Shown here one piece after another: positions 8,079 to 16,293 of a stretch of 42,446 bases of DNA. How positions within the stretch are numbered: position 1 is the stretch's first letter; every line of letters begins with the position of its first letter. This DNA is from Faecalibacterium sp. (GTDB taxonomy: Bacteria; Bacillota; Clostridia; Oscillospirales; Ruminococcaceae). The notes beneath the pieces were generated by a model that worked only from the letters and a program-made list of their open reading frames with translations, was not told the DNA's origin and did not search any database. The DNA lies in NCBI GenBank assembly GCA_022652735.1, contig JALCRP010000015.1, forward strand, positions 1 to 42,446. The letters run 5' to 3'. The position numbers were made by a program, and so were the translations under genes.

Positions 8079-9599
8079 ATGGAGCTGTTCAGCGTCACGT
8101 TTCTCGCGTTTTTGGTGGGTGCATTGTTTTTTTACTATCTGCTGCCCAAAATCGCCCGGCCGTTTTGGCTGCTTGTCTGCAGCTACGCCTTTTACCTGTA
8201 TGATTTAGCGCACATCGGTTTTATCGCGCTGCTGGCCAGCGCTACCCTGCTGACATGGCTGGCCGGGCTTTTGCTCGGCCGGGCCCAAGCGCGCTGGCTG
8301 CGGCGGCTGATTGCTGCGGCGGCAACGCTTGCCTGCCTTTTCCCGCTGGGGTACTTCAAATATGCCGGCTTTTTTACCGGCGTGGCTGAAAACATTTCGC
8401 AGGCTTTCGGCGGGCATTATGTCGCGCCCGCGTTTGATCTGGCGCTGCCGCTCGGCATCAGCTACTTTACCTTTGCGGCGCTGAGCTATGTGTTTGACCA
8501 ATACGGCCGCCGCTACCCCGCCGAGAAAAACCCGCTGTACTATGCGCTGTTTGTCAGCTTTTTTCCCTGCATCGTCACCGGCCCGATCGAGCGCGCAAAC
8601 CACATGCTGCCGCAGTTTCGCCAAAAGGTTGCTTTCGATTACAATGCTTTTGCGGGCGGTGTGTTCCGCATCCTGTACGGCTTTTTCAAGAAGCTTGTGC
8701 TGGCCGGCATGATTGCCGAGGTGCTTGAAAGCGTATGGAAAAACCCCGATAGCTATTCCGGCCCTGTGCTGGTGGTGGCCGGGCTATTGTTTACCGCCGA
8801 GCTGTACTTTGATTTTTCAAGCTGCAGCGATATTGCTATCGGCGCAGGGGCCTGCTTCGGTTTTACCGTGATGGAAAACTTTCGCCGTCCGCTCGCTTCG
8901 CCAACCTTTAAGGCGCTGTGGGATAACTGGCATATCAGCCTGACAAGCTGGCTTGAGGATTACATTTTCGAGCCTTTGGCTTGGGGCGGCTGGGAGAAGC
9001 ATATCCCGCTATTGGGCAAAAAGCTCGAGGGCTGCCACCCCACGGTGGCCGCGCTGTTTTTGACATACCTTGTCAGCGGCTTTTGGCACGGCGCAAGCTG
9101 GAACTATATCCTTTGGGGCCTTTTGAACGGGCTTTTTCTGTATATCGGCAACGTAACGCGCAAGAAACGCAAAAAGCTGAACAAGAAAAACCCGTTTTTC
9201 ACTGTGAAGGCGCTGGCGCCGTTCCGCCGCATCTTTCAGACGAGCTTTACATATTGCCTGTTCTCGTTTACGCTGGTATTTTTCTGGGTCGACCTCTATG
9301 CGGGCGGCGATGTGGCCGCGGCGTTCGGGGTTTACGGCCGGATGTTCTCCAACGGCTGGGGCCAGCTGGCGGCGGCCGTTTCCAGCCTTTCCGTGCTGGG
9401 CGTCACGCTGGAAAGCTGCATCGTGCTGCTGGCAGGCATCCTGCTGACAAATCTAATTGAAATGGCAAAAACGCCCGTCAATGTGACGATTCGCCGCATC
9501 CCGATCTGGGTACGATGGCCGCTTTACTACCTGCTGGCCGCCGCAATTTTGTTCTACGGCGCATTCGGGCAGTCTGCGTTTATCTATCAGCAATATTGA
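8079..9599 (+). CDS. MBOAT-family membrane O-acyltransferase (AlgI/DltB-like)
   Basis: Polytopic membrane protein of 506 residues. It has the N-terminal MBOAT pattern (FLVGALFFYYLLPK, then LPLGISYFTFAALSYVFDQY), the conserved WDNWHISLTSWLEDYIF segment, and the catalytic histidine in SGFWHGASWNYILWG near residue 335. Proteins of this branch transfer acyl groups, often acetyl, from the cytoplasm to extracellular polysaccharide or teichoic acid, usually with an SGNH-fold partner. Here that partner follows 13 bases downstream, and the position at the end of a sugar-transferase operon points to O-acylation of the L-FucNAc-containing glycan. The exact substrate is an inference. Confidence 0.9.
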   Translation: MELFSVTFLAFLVGALFFYYLLPKIARPFWLLVCSYAFYLYDLAHIGFIALLASATLLTWLAGLLLGRAQARWLRRLIAAAATLACLFPLGYFKYAGFFTGVAENISQAFGGHYVAPAFDLALPLGISYFTFAALSYVFDQYGRRYPAEKNPLYYALFVSFFPCIVTGPIERANHMLPQFRQKVAFDYNAFAGGVFRILYGFFKKLVLAGMIAEVLESVWKNPDSYSGPVLVVAGLLFTAELYFDFSSCSDIAIGAGACFGFTVMENFRRPLASPTFKALWDNWHISLTSWLEDYIFEPLAWGGWEKHIPLLGKKLEGCHPTVAALFLTYLVSGFWHGASWNYILWGLLNGLFLYIGNVTRKKRKKLNKKNPFFTVKALAPFRRIFQTSFTYCLFSFTLVFFWVDLYAGGDVAAAFGVYGRMFSNGWGQLAAAVSSLSVLGVTLESCIVLLAGILLTNLIEMAKTPVNVTIRRIPIWVRWPLYYLLAAAILFYGAFGQSAFIYQQY

Positions 9600-9612
9600 G
9601 GGAGGCGGGCAT

Positions 9613-10962
9613 ATGAATACAAATGAAAAGCTCCCTCAAGGCGGGCGCCACGCAAAGCCCGCTACGGCGCAGCCGGCCGACGGCCACGCCCGGTTCGCTT
9701 TCTTTTTGCAGCATCTCGGCTGGGGCGCGCGGATGCTCTTGGCTGTCGCGGCCATCAGCCCGATTTTCTTTTTTATGGTGTGGTTCAACTATACCGTGGA
9801 TTGCAGCGGCCTGTTTCATGGCGACGTGTACACGCGCGAGATCGCAGCGATGCTGCTGGCGGGCCAAAACGTCGACGGTTACGAAACGATGGACGAGCGC
9901 AGCCTGACTAAACTTACCATCGAGCAGATGGACGCCGTGCCAAGCACCGTCGCGCTCGGCTCCTCGCGCGTGATGCAGATGACACGCGATGTGGCCGGCA
10001 CCGAAGATTTTTACAATTTTGGCATGACGGGCGGCGATTTTTACGATCTGCTCGGCACGTTCGAGCTGTTTGAAGAAAAGGGCAGCCTGCCCCAAAACGT
10101 AATCCTTTGTATCGACCCGTGGCTTTTGAACGGCACCGGCTCCGGCGACACTTCGCGCAGCGACCGCAATTTGTATCAGCAGTTTCTGTCCGAGCGCCTC
10201 GGCGAGGATGTGCCTTATACCGTCAAAGACGAAAACGCCCTTTGGAAAGCCCTTGTCAGCCCGAGCTATTTTCAGGGCAACTGGAAATACTGGCGGCACG
10301 ACCGCCGCACACAGGCAATGCCGCAGGCCGTTTTGGGCGCTGATTACGACAACAGCCCCACTGAGATCAAAAACTGCGACGGCAGCGTACATTATACCGC
10401 CGCGATGCTGAGCCAGACGCCCGAGCAAACAGCGCAATATGCGCTGGATATGGCCGGCACGTATGCCTGGTGCGATGGCTTTACCGAGCCGGACGCCGAG
10501 CGTGTACGCCTTTTGAAAGAATACATTGCCTACATGCAGGATAAGGGCATCCACGTATACATTTTGCTGACGCCCATGCACCCGATCATGTACGAATACG
10601 CGCTGACTTACCCGGACGATAACATCGGCTTTTTGCGCAGCGAGGATGCCATCCGCACGATCGCGGCCGAAACCAATGTGCCCGTTTACGGCAGCTACAA
10701 CCCGCACATTTTGCCCGGCGTAGATGCCGGCACCGATTTTTATGACGGCGTCCACTGCACCTCCGAATGCCTTAAAAAGTTTTGGCCCGGCATCGAGCAG
10801 GCGCGTGCCGATGAGGCCGCGGGCATTGCCCCTTCCGCCGCCCTGCTGAACACGGTAGACAACGATATTTATGCTGAGCTGACACTGCGCTGCGGGGCTG
10901 AAAAAGCCGACGAGATGGCGGCGCTGCTGCCGCTGGAGCGGACAGCCGCGGCCGCGGCTTGA
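9613..10962 (+). CDS. SGNH-fold membrane-tethered protein, partner of the MBOAT acyltransferase
   Basis: A 449-residue protein with one N-terminal membrane segment (about residues 38-60, GARMLLAVAAISPIFFFMVW) after a 37-residue cytosolic tail, leaving the rest outside the cell. Three SGNH-like blocks are visible: the nucleophile motif ALGSSRVMQ near residue 117, FYNFGMTGGDFYDLLG just after it, and YDGVHCTSE near residue 378, providing Asp and His. This resembles the extracytoplasmic proteins (AlgX, AlgJ, DltD types) that finish acyl transfer started by MBOAT proteins. Overall similarity to any named family is low by eye, so the partner role rests mainly on the fold motifs and on following the MBOAT gene directly. 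It is the last gene of the operon; a 16-base GC palindrome (10944-10959) overlaps its end. Confidence 0.75.
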   Translation: MNTNEKLPQGGRHAKPATAQPADGHARFAFFLQHLGWGARMLLAVAAISPIFFFMVWFNYTVDCSGLFHGDVYTREIAAMLLAGQNVDGYETMDERSLTKLTIEQMDAVPSTVALGSSRVMQMTRDVAGTEDFYNFGMTGGDFYDLLGTFELFEEKGSLPQNVILCIDPWLLNGTGSGDTSRSDRNLYQQFLSERLGEDVPYTVKDENALWKALVSPSYFQGNWKYWRHDRRTQAMPQAVLGADYDNSPTEIKNCDGSVHYTAAMLSQTPEQTAQYALDMAGTYAWCDGFTEPDAERVRLLKEYIAYMQDKGIHVYILLTPMHPIMYEYALTYPDDNIGFLRSEDAIRTIAAETNVPVYGSYNPHILPGVDAGTDFYDGVHCTSECLKKFWPGIEQARADEAAGIAPSAALLNTVDNDIYAELTLRCGAEKADEMAALLPLERTAAAAA

Positions 10963-10981
10963 TGTTTCAACAAATTATTGC

Positions 10982-11010
10982 TTGACATTTCTGCTTCACG
11001 ATGCTAAACT
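10982..11010 (+). promoter_or_regulatory. leuA operon promoter
   Basis: TTGACA (10982-10987), 17 bases, TAAACT (11005-11010). Transcription would start near 11017, about 40 bases before the first helix of the T-box leader. Confidence 0.85.
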
Positions 11011-11054
11011 GTGTGCATTCCAAATCACAACAAAATGCGTTGACGGGGAAAAAG

Positions 11055-11327
11055 CGATAACGGTTCGTTTTCAGAGAGCTGCTGGTTGGTGAAAGGCAGT
11101 ACAGCGGTTATCGTCTACTGGCCCCCGAGCAGCAAAGCTGAAAGTAATCGAGTAGGGTTTGCCGGCATGCCTTTCCGTTATCAAGAAGGCGCGATTCGCC
11201 CCGTTTTTGAGGCCGATCGTTCAAGAGGCTGCATCATCACGCAGCAATGAGAGTGGTACCGCGGGAACCTGTTTTTTCAGGCCCTCGTCTCTCCGGGTTT
11301 TCGTCCGGAGAGACGAGGGCCTTTTTG
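11055..11327 (+). ncRNA. T-box leader, leucine-specific
   Basis: A tRNA-sensing leader that lets transcription continue when uncharged tRNA-Leu binds. Stem I closes by GATAACGG (11055-11062) with CCGTTATC (about 11173-11180). AGAGAG and GGTTGGTG near its top, and GAGTAGG on the return side, are usual stem I elements. The probable specifier is CTG at 11118-11120, nine bases before GAGC; CTA just before it also reads leucine. The T-box core GAGTGGTACCGCGG is at 11251-11264 and can pair with the tRNA acceptor end. The terminator helix follows at 11281. The downstream gene, leuA, agrees with leucine specificity. Confidence 0.93.
11281..11327 (+). terminator. Regulated terminator of the leucine T-box
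   Basis: A perfect 16-base-pair hairpin: arms 11281-11296 (GCCCTCGTCTCTCCGG) and 11305-11320, an 8-base loop, then CTTTTTG. The antiterminator around the T-box core is its alternative. Confidence 0.93.
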
Positions 11328-11382
11328 TATCTTCGCCGCACCGGTTTGGAATGCGGCGGCCGGAAAACAGGAGGAACTTCTC

Positions 11383-13035
11383 ATGATGGATGCCACGAAA
11401 TATGCGCCGGGCTATTACCCCGCCCCGGCAGGAAACGACGACTGGGTAAAGAAAGATCACATCGAAGCCGCCCCCGCGTGGTGCAGCGTCGATCTGCGCG
11501 ACGGCAATCAGGCGCTGGTTGTGCCGATGAGCCTCGACGAAAAACTTGAATTTTTCGAGATGCTTGTCCGCATCGGCTACAAGGAGATCGAGGTCGGCTT
11601 CCCGGCCGCGAGCGAGACGGAATATGATTTTCTGCGCACCTTGATCGAGCGGCACATGATCCCCGCGGATGTAACGGTACAGGTGCTGACACAGTGCCGT
11701 GACCACATTATCCGCAAGACCTTTGAGGCCGTCAAGGGCGCGCCCAGCGCCGTAATCCACTTTTACAATTCCACCAGCGTCGCCCAGCGTGAGCAGGTGT
11801 TCCACAAATCAAAAGAAGAAATCAAAAAGATCGCCGTCGACGGCGCAAAACTTGTTAAGCAGCTTAGCGAGGAGTACAAGGGAAACTTCCGCTTTGAATA
11901 TAGCCCCGAGAGCTTTACGGGCACCGAGCCGGAATATGCGCTGGAGGTTTGCAACGCCGTTTTGGATGTGATGCAGCCCACGCCCGAAAAGCCCATGATT
12001 ATCAACCTGCCCTCGACGGTACAGATGAGCATGCCGCATGTGTACGCCAGCCAGATCGAGTACATGTCGAAGAATCTTCGCTTCCGCAAGGCCGTGACGC
12101 TTTGCGTCCACCCGCATAACGACCGCGGCACCGGCGTCGCCGACGCCGAGCTGGCCGTTTTGGCCGGGGCACAACGCGTGGAGTGCTGCCTGTTCGGCAA
12201 CGGCGAGCGCACAGGCAATGTCGACGCCATTACGCTTGCGATGAACCTCTACAGCCACGGCGTCGATCCGCATCTGGATTTTTCCGATATGCCGCGCATC
12301 GCCCAAACCTACGAGCGTGTTACCCGCATGAAAGTTTACGACCGTACCCCCTATGCGGGCAGCCTTGTATTTGCCGCTTTCTCGGGCAGCCATCAGGATG
12401 CGATCGCGAAAGGCATGGCGTGGGGCACGGCGCACGGCGAACACCGCTGGACTTGCCCTTACATCCCCATCGACCCGACAGACATCGGCCGCACCTACGA
12501 TGCGGATGTCATCCGCATCAACAGCCAAAGCGGCAAGGGCGGCATTGGCTTTGTGCTTCAGCAAAACTATGGCTTTGACCTGCCGCCGAAAATGCGCGAG
12601 GAACTCGGCTATGCCGTGAAAGAGCTTTCTGACCATGCACATAAAGAGCTTTCGCCCGCCGAGGTATACGCGGCGTTCGCACAGAAATATCTTAACACCG
12701 CCGCGCCGCTAACGGTGACAGAGGCACACTTCCAGCAAAAGGACGGCATCACGGCCACCGTGGCAATCACTTATCAAGGCAAACGCACAGAAAGCACCGC
12801 CGCAGGCAACGGCCGCTTGGATGCAGTCGCCAACGCCGTATGCGCCGTAACCGGGCTGGAGTTCAAGCTCGAACATTACAGCGAGCACAGCTTGGATACC
12901 GGCTCGACAAGCCGTGCGGCCAGCTATGTGGGCTTACAGTGGGCCGACGGCCGTTTCACATGGGGCTGCGGCAGCCATACCGACATCATCATGGCCGGTA
13001 TCCACGCGCTGGTTTCCGCGATCAACAATCATTAA
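11383..13035 (+). CDS. leuA: 2-isopropylmalate synthase
   Basis: First committed enzyme of leucine synthesis: condenses acetyl-CoA with 2-oxoisovalerate. At 550 residues it belongs to the long bacterial/fungal LeuA branch. The catalytic-domain motif DLRDGNQAL is at residues 37-45, the metal-binding HxH lies in CVHPHNDRGTG near residue 243, and CLFGNGERTGN follows. The C-terminal 130 residues form the leucine-binding regulatory domain, ending in GCGSHTDIIMAGIHALVSA. AGGAGG ends eight bases before the ATG at 11383; an ATG directly after it is less likely. Expression is set by the leucine T-box, and activity is probably feedback-inhibited by leucine through the C-terminal domain (family knowledge). 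Confidence 0.97.
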   Translation: MMDATKYAPGYYPAPAGNDDWVKKDHIEAAPAWCSVDLRDGNQALVVPMSLDEKLEFFEMLVRIGYKEIEVGFPAASETEYDFLRTLIERHMIPADVTVQVLTQCRDHIIRKTFEAVKGAPSAVIHFYNSTSVAQREQVFHKSKEEIKKIAVDGAKLVKQLSEEYKGNFRFEYSPESFTGTEPEYALEVCNAVLDVMQPTPEKPMIINLPSTVQMSMPHVYASQIEYMSKNLRFRKAVTLCVHPHNDRGTGVADAELAVLAGAQRVECCLFGNGERTGNVDAITLAMNLYSHGVDPHLDFSDMPRIAQTYERVTRMKVYDRTPYAGSLVFAAFSGSHQDAIAKGMAWGTAHGEHRWTCPYIPIDPTDIGRTYDADVIRINSQSGKGGIGFVLQQNYGFDLPPKMREELGYAVKELSDHAHKELSPAEVYAAFAQKYLNTAAPLTVTEAHFQQKDGITATVAITYQGKRTESTAAGNGRLDAVANAVCAVTGLEFKLEHYSEHSLDTGSTSRAASYVGLQWADGRFTWGCGSHTDIIMAGIHALVSAINNH

Positions 13036-13047
13036 GGAGAGATAAAA

Positions 13048-14307
13048 ATGGGAATGACGCTTACCCAAAAGATTCTCGCCGCCCACGCCGGGGTGCCCGG
13101 CGTCCGGGCGGGCCAGCTGATTGAGGCTGGCTTGGATATTGTGCTGGGCAACGACATTACGACGCCGGTCGCCATCAACGAGTTTGAAAAGGCGGGCTTT
13201 ACCGGCGTGTTTGACAAAAAGCGCATCGCCATCGTGCTGGATCACTTTGTCCCCAACAAGGACATCAAAAGTGCCGCCCAGTCGAAGCAATGCCGTACTT
13301 TCGCAAACCAGTATGATATTCTTCACTTCTACGATGTGGGCCGCATGGGCATTGAACACGCGCTGCTGCCCGAGCAGGGCATCGTAACGGCCGGCGACTG
13401 CATCATCGGCGCCGACAGCCACACATGCACCTACGGCGCGCTGGGCGCCTTTTCGACGGGCGTGGGCAGCACAGATATGGCCGCCGGCATGGCGACGGGC
13501 AAGGCATGGTTCAAAGTGCCCTCTGCCATCCGTTTTGTGCTGAAAGGCAGCCTGCCCGCCCGTGTCTCGGGCAAAGATCTGATCCTTTCGATCATCGGGC
13601 AGATCGGCGTGGACGGCGCGCTTTACAAGAGCATGGAGTTTACCGGCCCGGGCGTGGCCAGCCTTACGATGGATGACCGTCTGTGCATCTGCAACATGGC
13701 GATCGAGGCGGGCGCGAAAAATGGCATCTTCCCCGTAGACGATGTGACGCGCGCCTACTTGAAGGGCCGCAGCACCCGCCCACCCCAAGAATTTACGCCC
13801 GACCCCGACGCCGAATATGAAAAGACGATCGAATTTGATCTTTCGGCGCTGGTGCCCACCGTCAGTTGGCCGCACCTGCCTGAAAACACGCACCCGGCCA
13901 CGGAAGGCAACGACATCGCGCTCGATCAGGTTGTGATCGGCAGCTGCACAAACGGGCGGCTGTCGGATATGGAGGCGGCCTACGAGATTTTGAAAGGCCG
14001 CCATATCGCCAAAGGTGTGCGCGGCATCATCATCCCCGCCACGATGGCCGTATACCGGGAGTGTATCCAACGCGGATGGGCAACGGCCTTCATCGACGCG
14101 GGCTGCATCGTCTCTACCCCGACGTGCGGGCCGTGCCTCGGCGGATATATGGGCGTTTTGGCCGCGGGCGAGCGCTGCATTTCCACCACAAACCGCAATT
14201 TTGTGGGCCGCATGGGCCATACTGAAAGCGAAGTTTATCTGGCAAGCCCCGCCACGGCGGCGGCCAGCGCGCTCACGGGCCATATCACCGACCCGCGCAT
14301 GGTTTGA
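13048..14307 (+). CDS. leuC: 3-isopropylmalate dehydratase large subunit
   Basis: Iron-sulfur subunit of isopropylmalate isomerase, which converts 2- to 3-isopropylmalate together with LeuD. The three cluster cysteines are visible in VIGSCTNGR (near residue 301) and [10 protein letters not shown] (near residues 360-363). DHFVPNKD and [22 protein letters not shown] are aconitase-family signatures. The 419-residue length is that of the shorter, bacterial/archaeal homoaconitase-like LeuC branch rather than the 465-residue E. coli type. AAGGAGAG precedes the ATG, and leuA ends 12 bases upstream. Confidence 0.96.
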   Translation: MGMTLTQKILAAHAGVPGVRAGQLIEAGLDIVLGNDITTPVAINEFEKAGFTGVFDKKRIAIVLDHFVPNKDIKSAAQSKQCRTFANQYDILHFYDVGRMGIEHALLPEQGIVTAGDCIIGADSHTCTYGALGAFSTGVGSTDMAAGMATGKAWFKVPSAIRFVLKGSLPARVSGKDLILSIIGQIGVDGALYKSMEFTGPGVASLTMDDRLCICNMAIEAGAKNGIFPVDDVTRAYLKGRSTRPPQEFTPDPDAEYEKTIEFDLSALVPTVSWPHLPENTHPATEGNDIALDQVVIGSCTNGRLSDMEAAYEILKGRHIAKGVRGIIIPATMAVYRECIQRGWATAFIDAGCIVSTPTCGPCLGGYMGVLAAGERCISTTNRNFVGRMGHTESEVYLASPATAAASALTGHITDPRMV

Positions 14308-14322
14308 AAGGAGACGAACGGT

Positions 14323-14814
14323 ATGCAGGCAAAAGGCATGGTTTTCAAATATCCCGATAACGTCGATACCGACGTCATCATCCCGGCGCGCTACCTGAAC
14401 AGCCAAGATGCAAACGAGCTGGCGCAGCACTGCATGGAGGACATCGACAAGGGCTTCGTAAAAAAGGTGCGCCCCGGCGATGTTATGGTGGGCGGCTGGA
14501 ACTTCGGCTGCGGCTCCTCGCGGGAGCATGCGCCCCTCGTTATTAAAACAAGCGGCATCTCGTGCGTGATCGCCAAAAGCTTTGCGCGCATCTTCTACCG
14601 CAACAGCATCAACATCGGCTTGCCGATTTTGGAGTGCCCGGAGGCCGCCGAGGCCATCGCCGCGGGGGATACCGTCGCCGTAGATTTTGACAGCGGGGTT
14701 ATCACAGACGAAACCTCCGGCAAAACGTTCGCGGCCGAGCCGTTCCCGCCGTTCATCCAGAACATCATCCGCGCGGGCGGGCTGATGAACGCCATACGGG
14801 AAAAGCAGGCGTAA
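14323..14814 (+). CDS. leuD: 3-isopropylmalate dehydratase small subunit
   Basis: Swivel-domain partner of LeuC in isopropylmalate isomerase. It has 163 residues, typical of the short branch that pairs with 420-residue LeuC. Family signatures are [19 protein letters not shown] at the N-terminus, [19 protein letters not shown] in the middle, and [24 protein letters not shown] lies ahead of the ATG, 15 bases after leuC. A 126-base gap with two hairpins separates it from leuB. Confidence 0.96.
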   Translation: MQAKGMVFKYPDNVDTDVIIPARYLNSQDANELAQHCMEDIDKGFVKKVRPGDVMVGGWNFGCGSSREHAPLVIKTSGISCVIAKSFARIFYRNSINIGLPILECPEAAEAIAAGDTVAVDFDSGVITDETSGKTFAAEPFPPFIQNIIRAGGLMNAIREKQA

Positions 14815-14830
14815 GCCAAAAGGCGGCGGA

Positions 14831-14864
14831 GCTTCGGCGCGGCGTGTGCGGCCGGCCGAAAAGC
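14831..14864 (+). repeat. Hairpin 1 with the shared GGCGTGTGCGGC loop
   Basis: GCTTCGGC (14831-14838) pairs with GCCGAAAAGC (14855-14864, one extra A). The loop holds GGCGTGTGCGGCC (14841-14853). It lies in the leuD-leuB gap and has no clear T-run directly after it, so it may be a processing or stability element, or a weak terminator that lowers leuB expression. Confidence 0.6.
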
Positions 14865-14888
14865 TCTTTGCCCCTGCGGAAATCGTGT

Positions 14889-14920
14889 GCCTCGGCATGG
14901 CGTGTGCGGCTGGCCGAGGC
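14889..14920 (+). repeat. Hairpin 2 with the shared GGCGTGTGCGGC loop
   Basis: A perfect 8-base stem, GCCTCGGC (14889-14896) with GCCGAGGC (14913-14920). Its loop contains GGCGTGTGCGGCTG, a near copy of the loop in hairpin 1. It ends 20 bases before the leuB start and just before that gene's ribosome binding site. Confidence 0.65.
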
Positions 14921-14940
14921 CCCGAAAAGGAGAATTGCGT

Positions 14941-16011
14941 ATGCAGAAAAATATTGCCCTGATTTGGGGCGACTGTGCCAGCCCCGAAATCATAGCCGAA
15001 AGCGTACATGTGCTGGATCGCATTGCGGCTAAGTACGGCCATACTTTCATCTATACGGATGTAAAGATGGGCGGCGCGGCCATCGACGCCTACGGCGACC
15101 CGCTGCCCCAAAGCGAGCTGGATAAGTGCCTTGCGGCCGACGCCGTACTGCTTGGGGCCGTGGGCGGGCCGAAATGGGAGGGTGTGCCGGGCGATCAGCG
15201 CCCCGAAAAAGGTTTGTTGCGCCTGCGCGCCGGCATGGGCCTTTACGCCAACACGCGCCCGGCCAAGATCTGGCCGCAGCTGGCCCCGGCCAGCCCCTTA
15301 AAGCCGGAGCTTGTAGAAAAAGGCATTGATTTTGTGATTGTGCGCGAGCTGACGGGCGGCGTGTATTTCGGCAAGCACGAAACCGTTGAGGCAAACGGCG
15401 AAAAGCAGGCCATCGATTGGATGCCCTATAGCGAGCATGAAATCGAGCGCATCGCGCGCATCGGCTTTGAGACGGCACAAAAGCGCCGCAAAAAGCTCTG
15501 CTGCGTGGATAAGGCGAATGTGCTGGATACCTCGCGGCTGTGGCGCGCGGTGATGCATCGCTTACAGCCGGAATATCCGGATGTTGCTTACAGCGAAATG
15601 TTTGTGGATAATTGCGCGATGCAGATCGTGAAGGACCCGAGCCAGTTTGACGTGATCGTTACGGAGAACATGTTCGGCGACATCCTTTCCGACGAAGCGT
15701 CGGAAATTACCGGCTCGATCGGCATGATCCCGTCCTCCTCGCTCGGCGAGGGAACACGTGGGTTATACGAGCCGATTCACGGCTCTGCGCCGGACATTGC
15801 CGGGCAGGATAAAATCAACCCCACGGCCTGCATCCTTTCGGCCGCCATGATGCTGCGTTACAGCTTTGGGCTGGCGCAGGAGGCAGACGACATCGAGGCC
15901 GCCGTGGGCACCGTGCTGGACAAAGGCTTCCGTACCGCCGATAACATGAGCGCCGGAAACCGCTGCCTCGGCTGCAAAGACATGGGCGCCGCCATCGTGG
16001 CGGCATTATAG
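14941..16011 (+). CDS. leuB: 3-isopropylmalate dehydrogenase
   Basis: Oxidises and decarboxylates 3-isopropylmalate to 2-oxoisocaproate, the third leucine-specific step. The ATG at 14941, after AAAAGGAG, gives 356 residues, the usual length; in-frame extension upstream would run through hairpin 2. Family motifs are [10 protein letters not shown], the substrate arginines in [40 protein letters not shown], the metal aspartates in FVDNCAMQ and [11 protein letters not shown], and [20 protein letters not shown]. One oddity: the N-terminal motif, normally GDGIGPE, reads GDCASPE here (residues 10-16), changing three conserved positions. Everything else looks intact, so it is probably active, but cofactor contacts may differ. 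Confidence 0.94.
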   Translation: MQKNIALIWGDCASPEIIAESVHVLDRIAAKYGHTFIYTDVKMGGAAIDAYGDPLPQSELDKCLAADAVLLGAVGGPKWEGVPGDQRPEKGLLRLRAGMGLYANTRPAKIWPQLAPASPLKPELVEKGIDFVIVRELTGGVYFGKHETVEANGEKQAIDWMPYSEHEIERIARIGFETAQKRRKKLCCVDKANVLDTSRLWRAVMHRLQPEYPDVAYSEMFVDNCAMQIVKDPSQFDVIVTENMFGDILSDEASEITGSIGMIPSSSLGEGTRGLYEPIHGSAPDIAGQDKINPTACILSAAMMLRYSFGLAQEADDIEAAVGTVLDKGFRTADNMSAGNRCLGCKDMGAAIVAAL

Positions 16012-16036
16012 AGTTGGGATTTGGATAAACGGTTTG

Positions 16037-16080
16037 GGAAAAGCTCTGTTCGGCGTGTGCGGCCGGGCAGGGCTTTTTCC
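16037..16080 (+). terminator. Terminator of the leu operon, loop shared with hairpins 1 and 2
   Basis: GGAAAAGCTCTG (16037-16048) pairs with CAGGGCTTTTTCC (16068-16080), one G-T pair and one bulged T. The 19-base loop holds CGGCGTGTGCGGCCGG, the same core as the two hairpins between leuD and leuB. It lies 25 bases past the leuB stop. The T-run is inside the 3' arm. Confidence 0.75.
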
Positions 16081-16198
16081 GTTATAGAAAAGTGGGGGCT
16101 TGGCTATAATTGCATCTGCGGGCGTTTCGTTTTTCGTTGCGGAAACGTTTTGGGCTTTGCCTGTATCCCCGGATGCCGCGCGCAGGCTGCCTCCTTTC

Positions 16199-16235
16199 AG
16201 CCCAAGCGGAAATGCGGCGCTTTTCCGCTTGGGCT
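16199..16235. repeat. Perfect 14-bp inverted repeat upstream of the amidohydrolase gene
   Basis: AGCCCAAGCGGAAA (16199-16212) and its exact complement (16222-16235) flank a 9-base spacer. No T-run follows on either strand, so this does not look like a terminator. It lies 58 bases before the amidohydrolase start and may be an operator or a leader hairpin. Confidence 0.55.
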
Positions 16236-16293
16236 AGCATAGCGGCGAGGGCTTTCGTCCATACTGATACGGTACAAAACAGGAGGAGCCGCC

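Noticed and set aside
12934-15111. Long minus-strand open frame (about 725 codons) opposite leuC and leuD
   Set aside because: leuC and leuD on the plus strand are unmistakable, with intact motifs and ribosome binding sites. The antisense frame has no recognisable domain and no ribosome binding site; it arises from GC-biased codon use.
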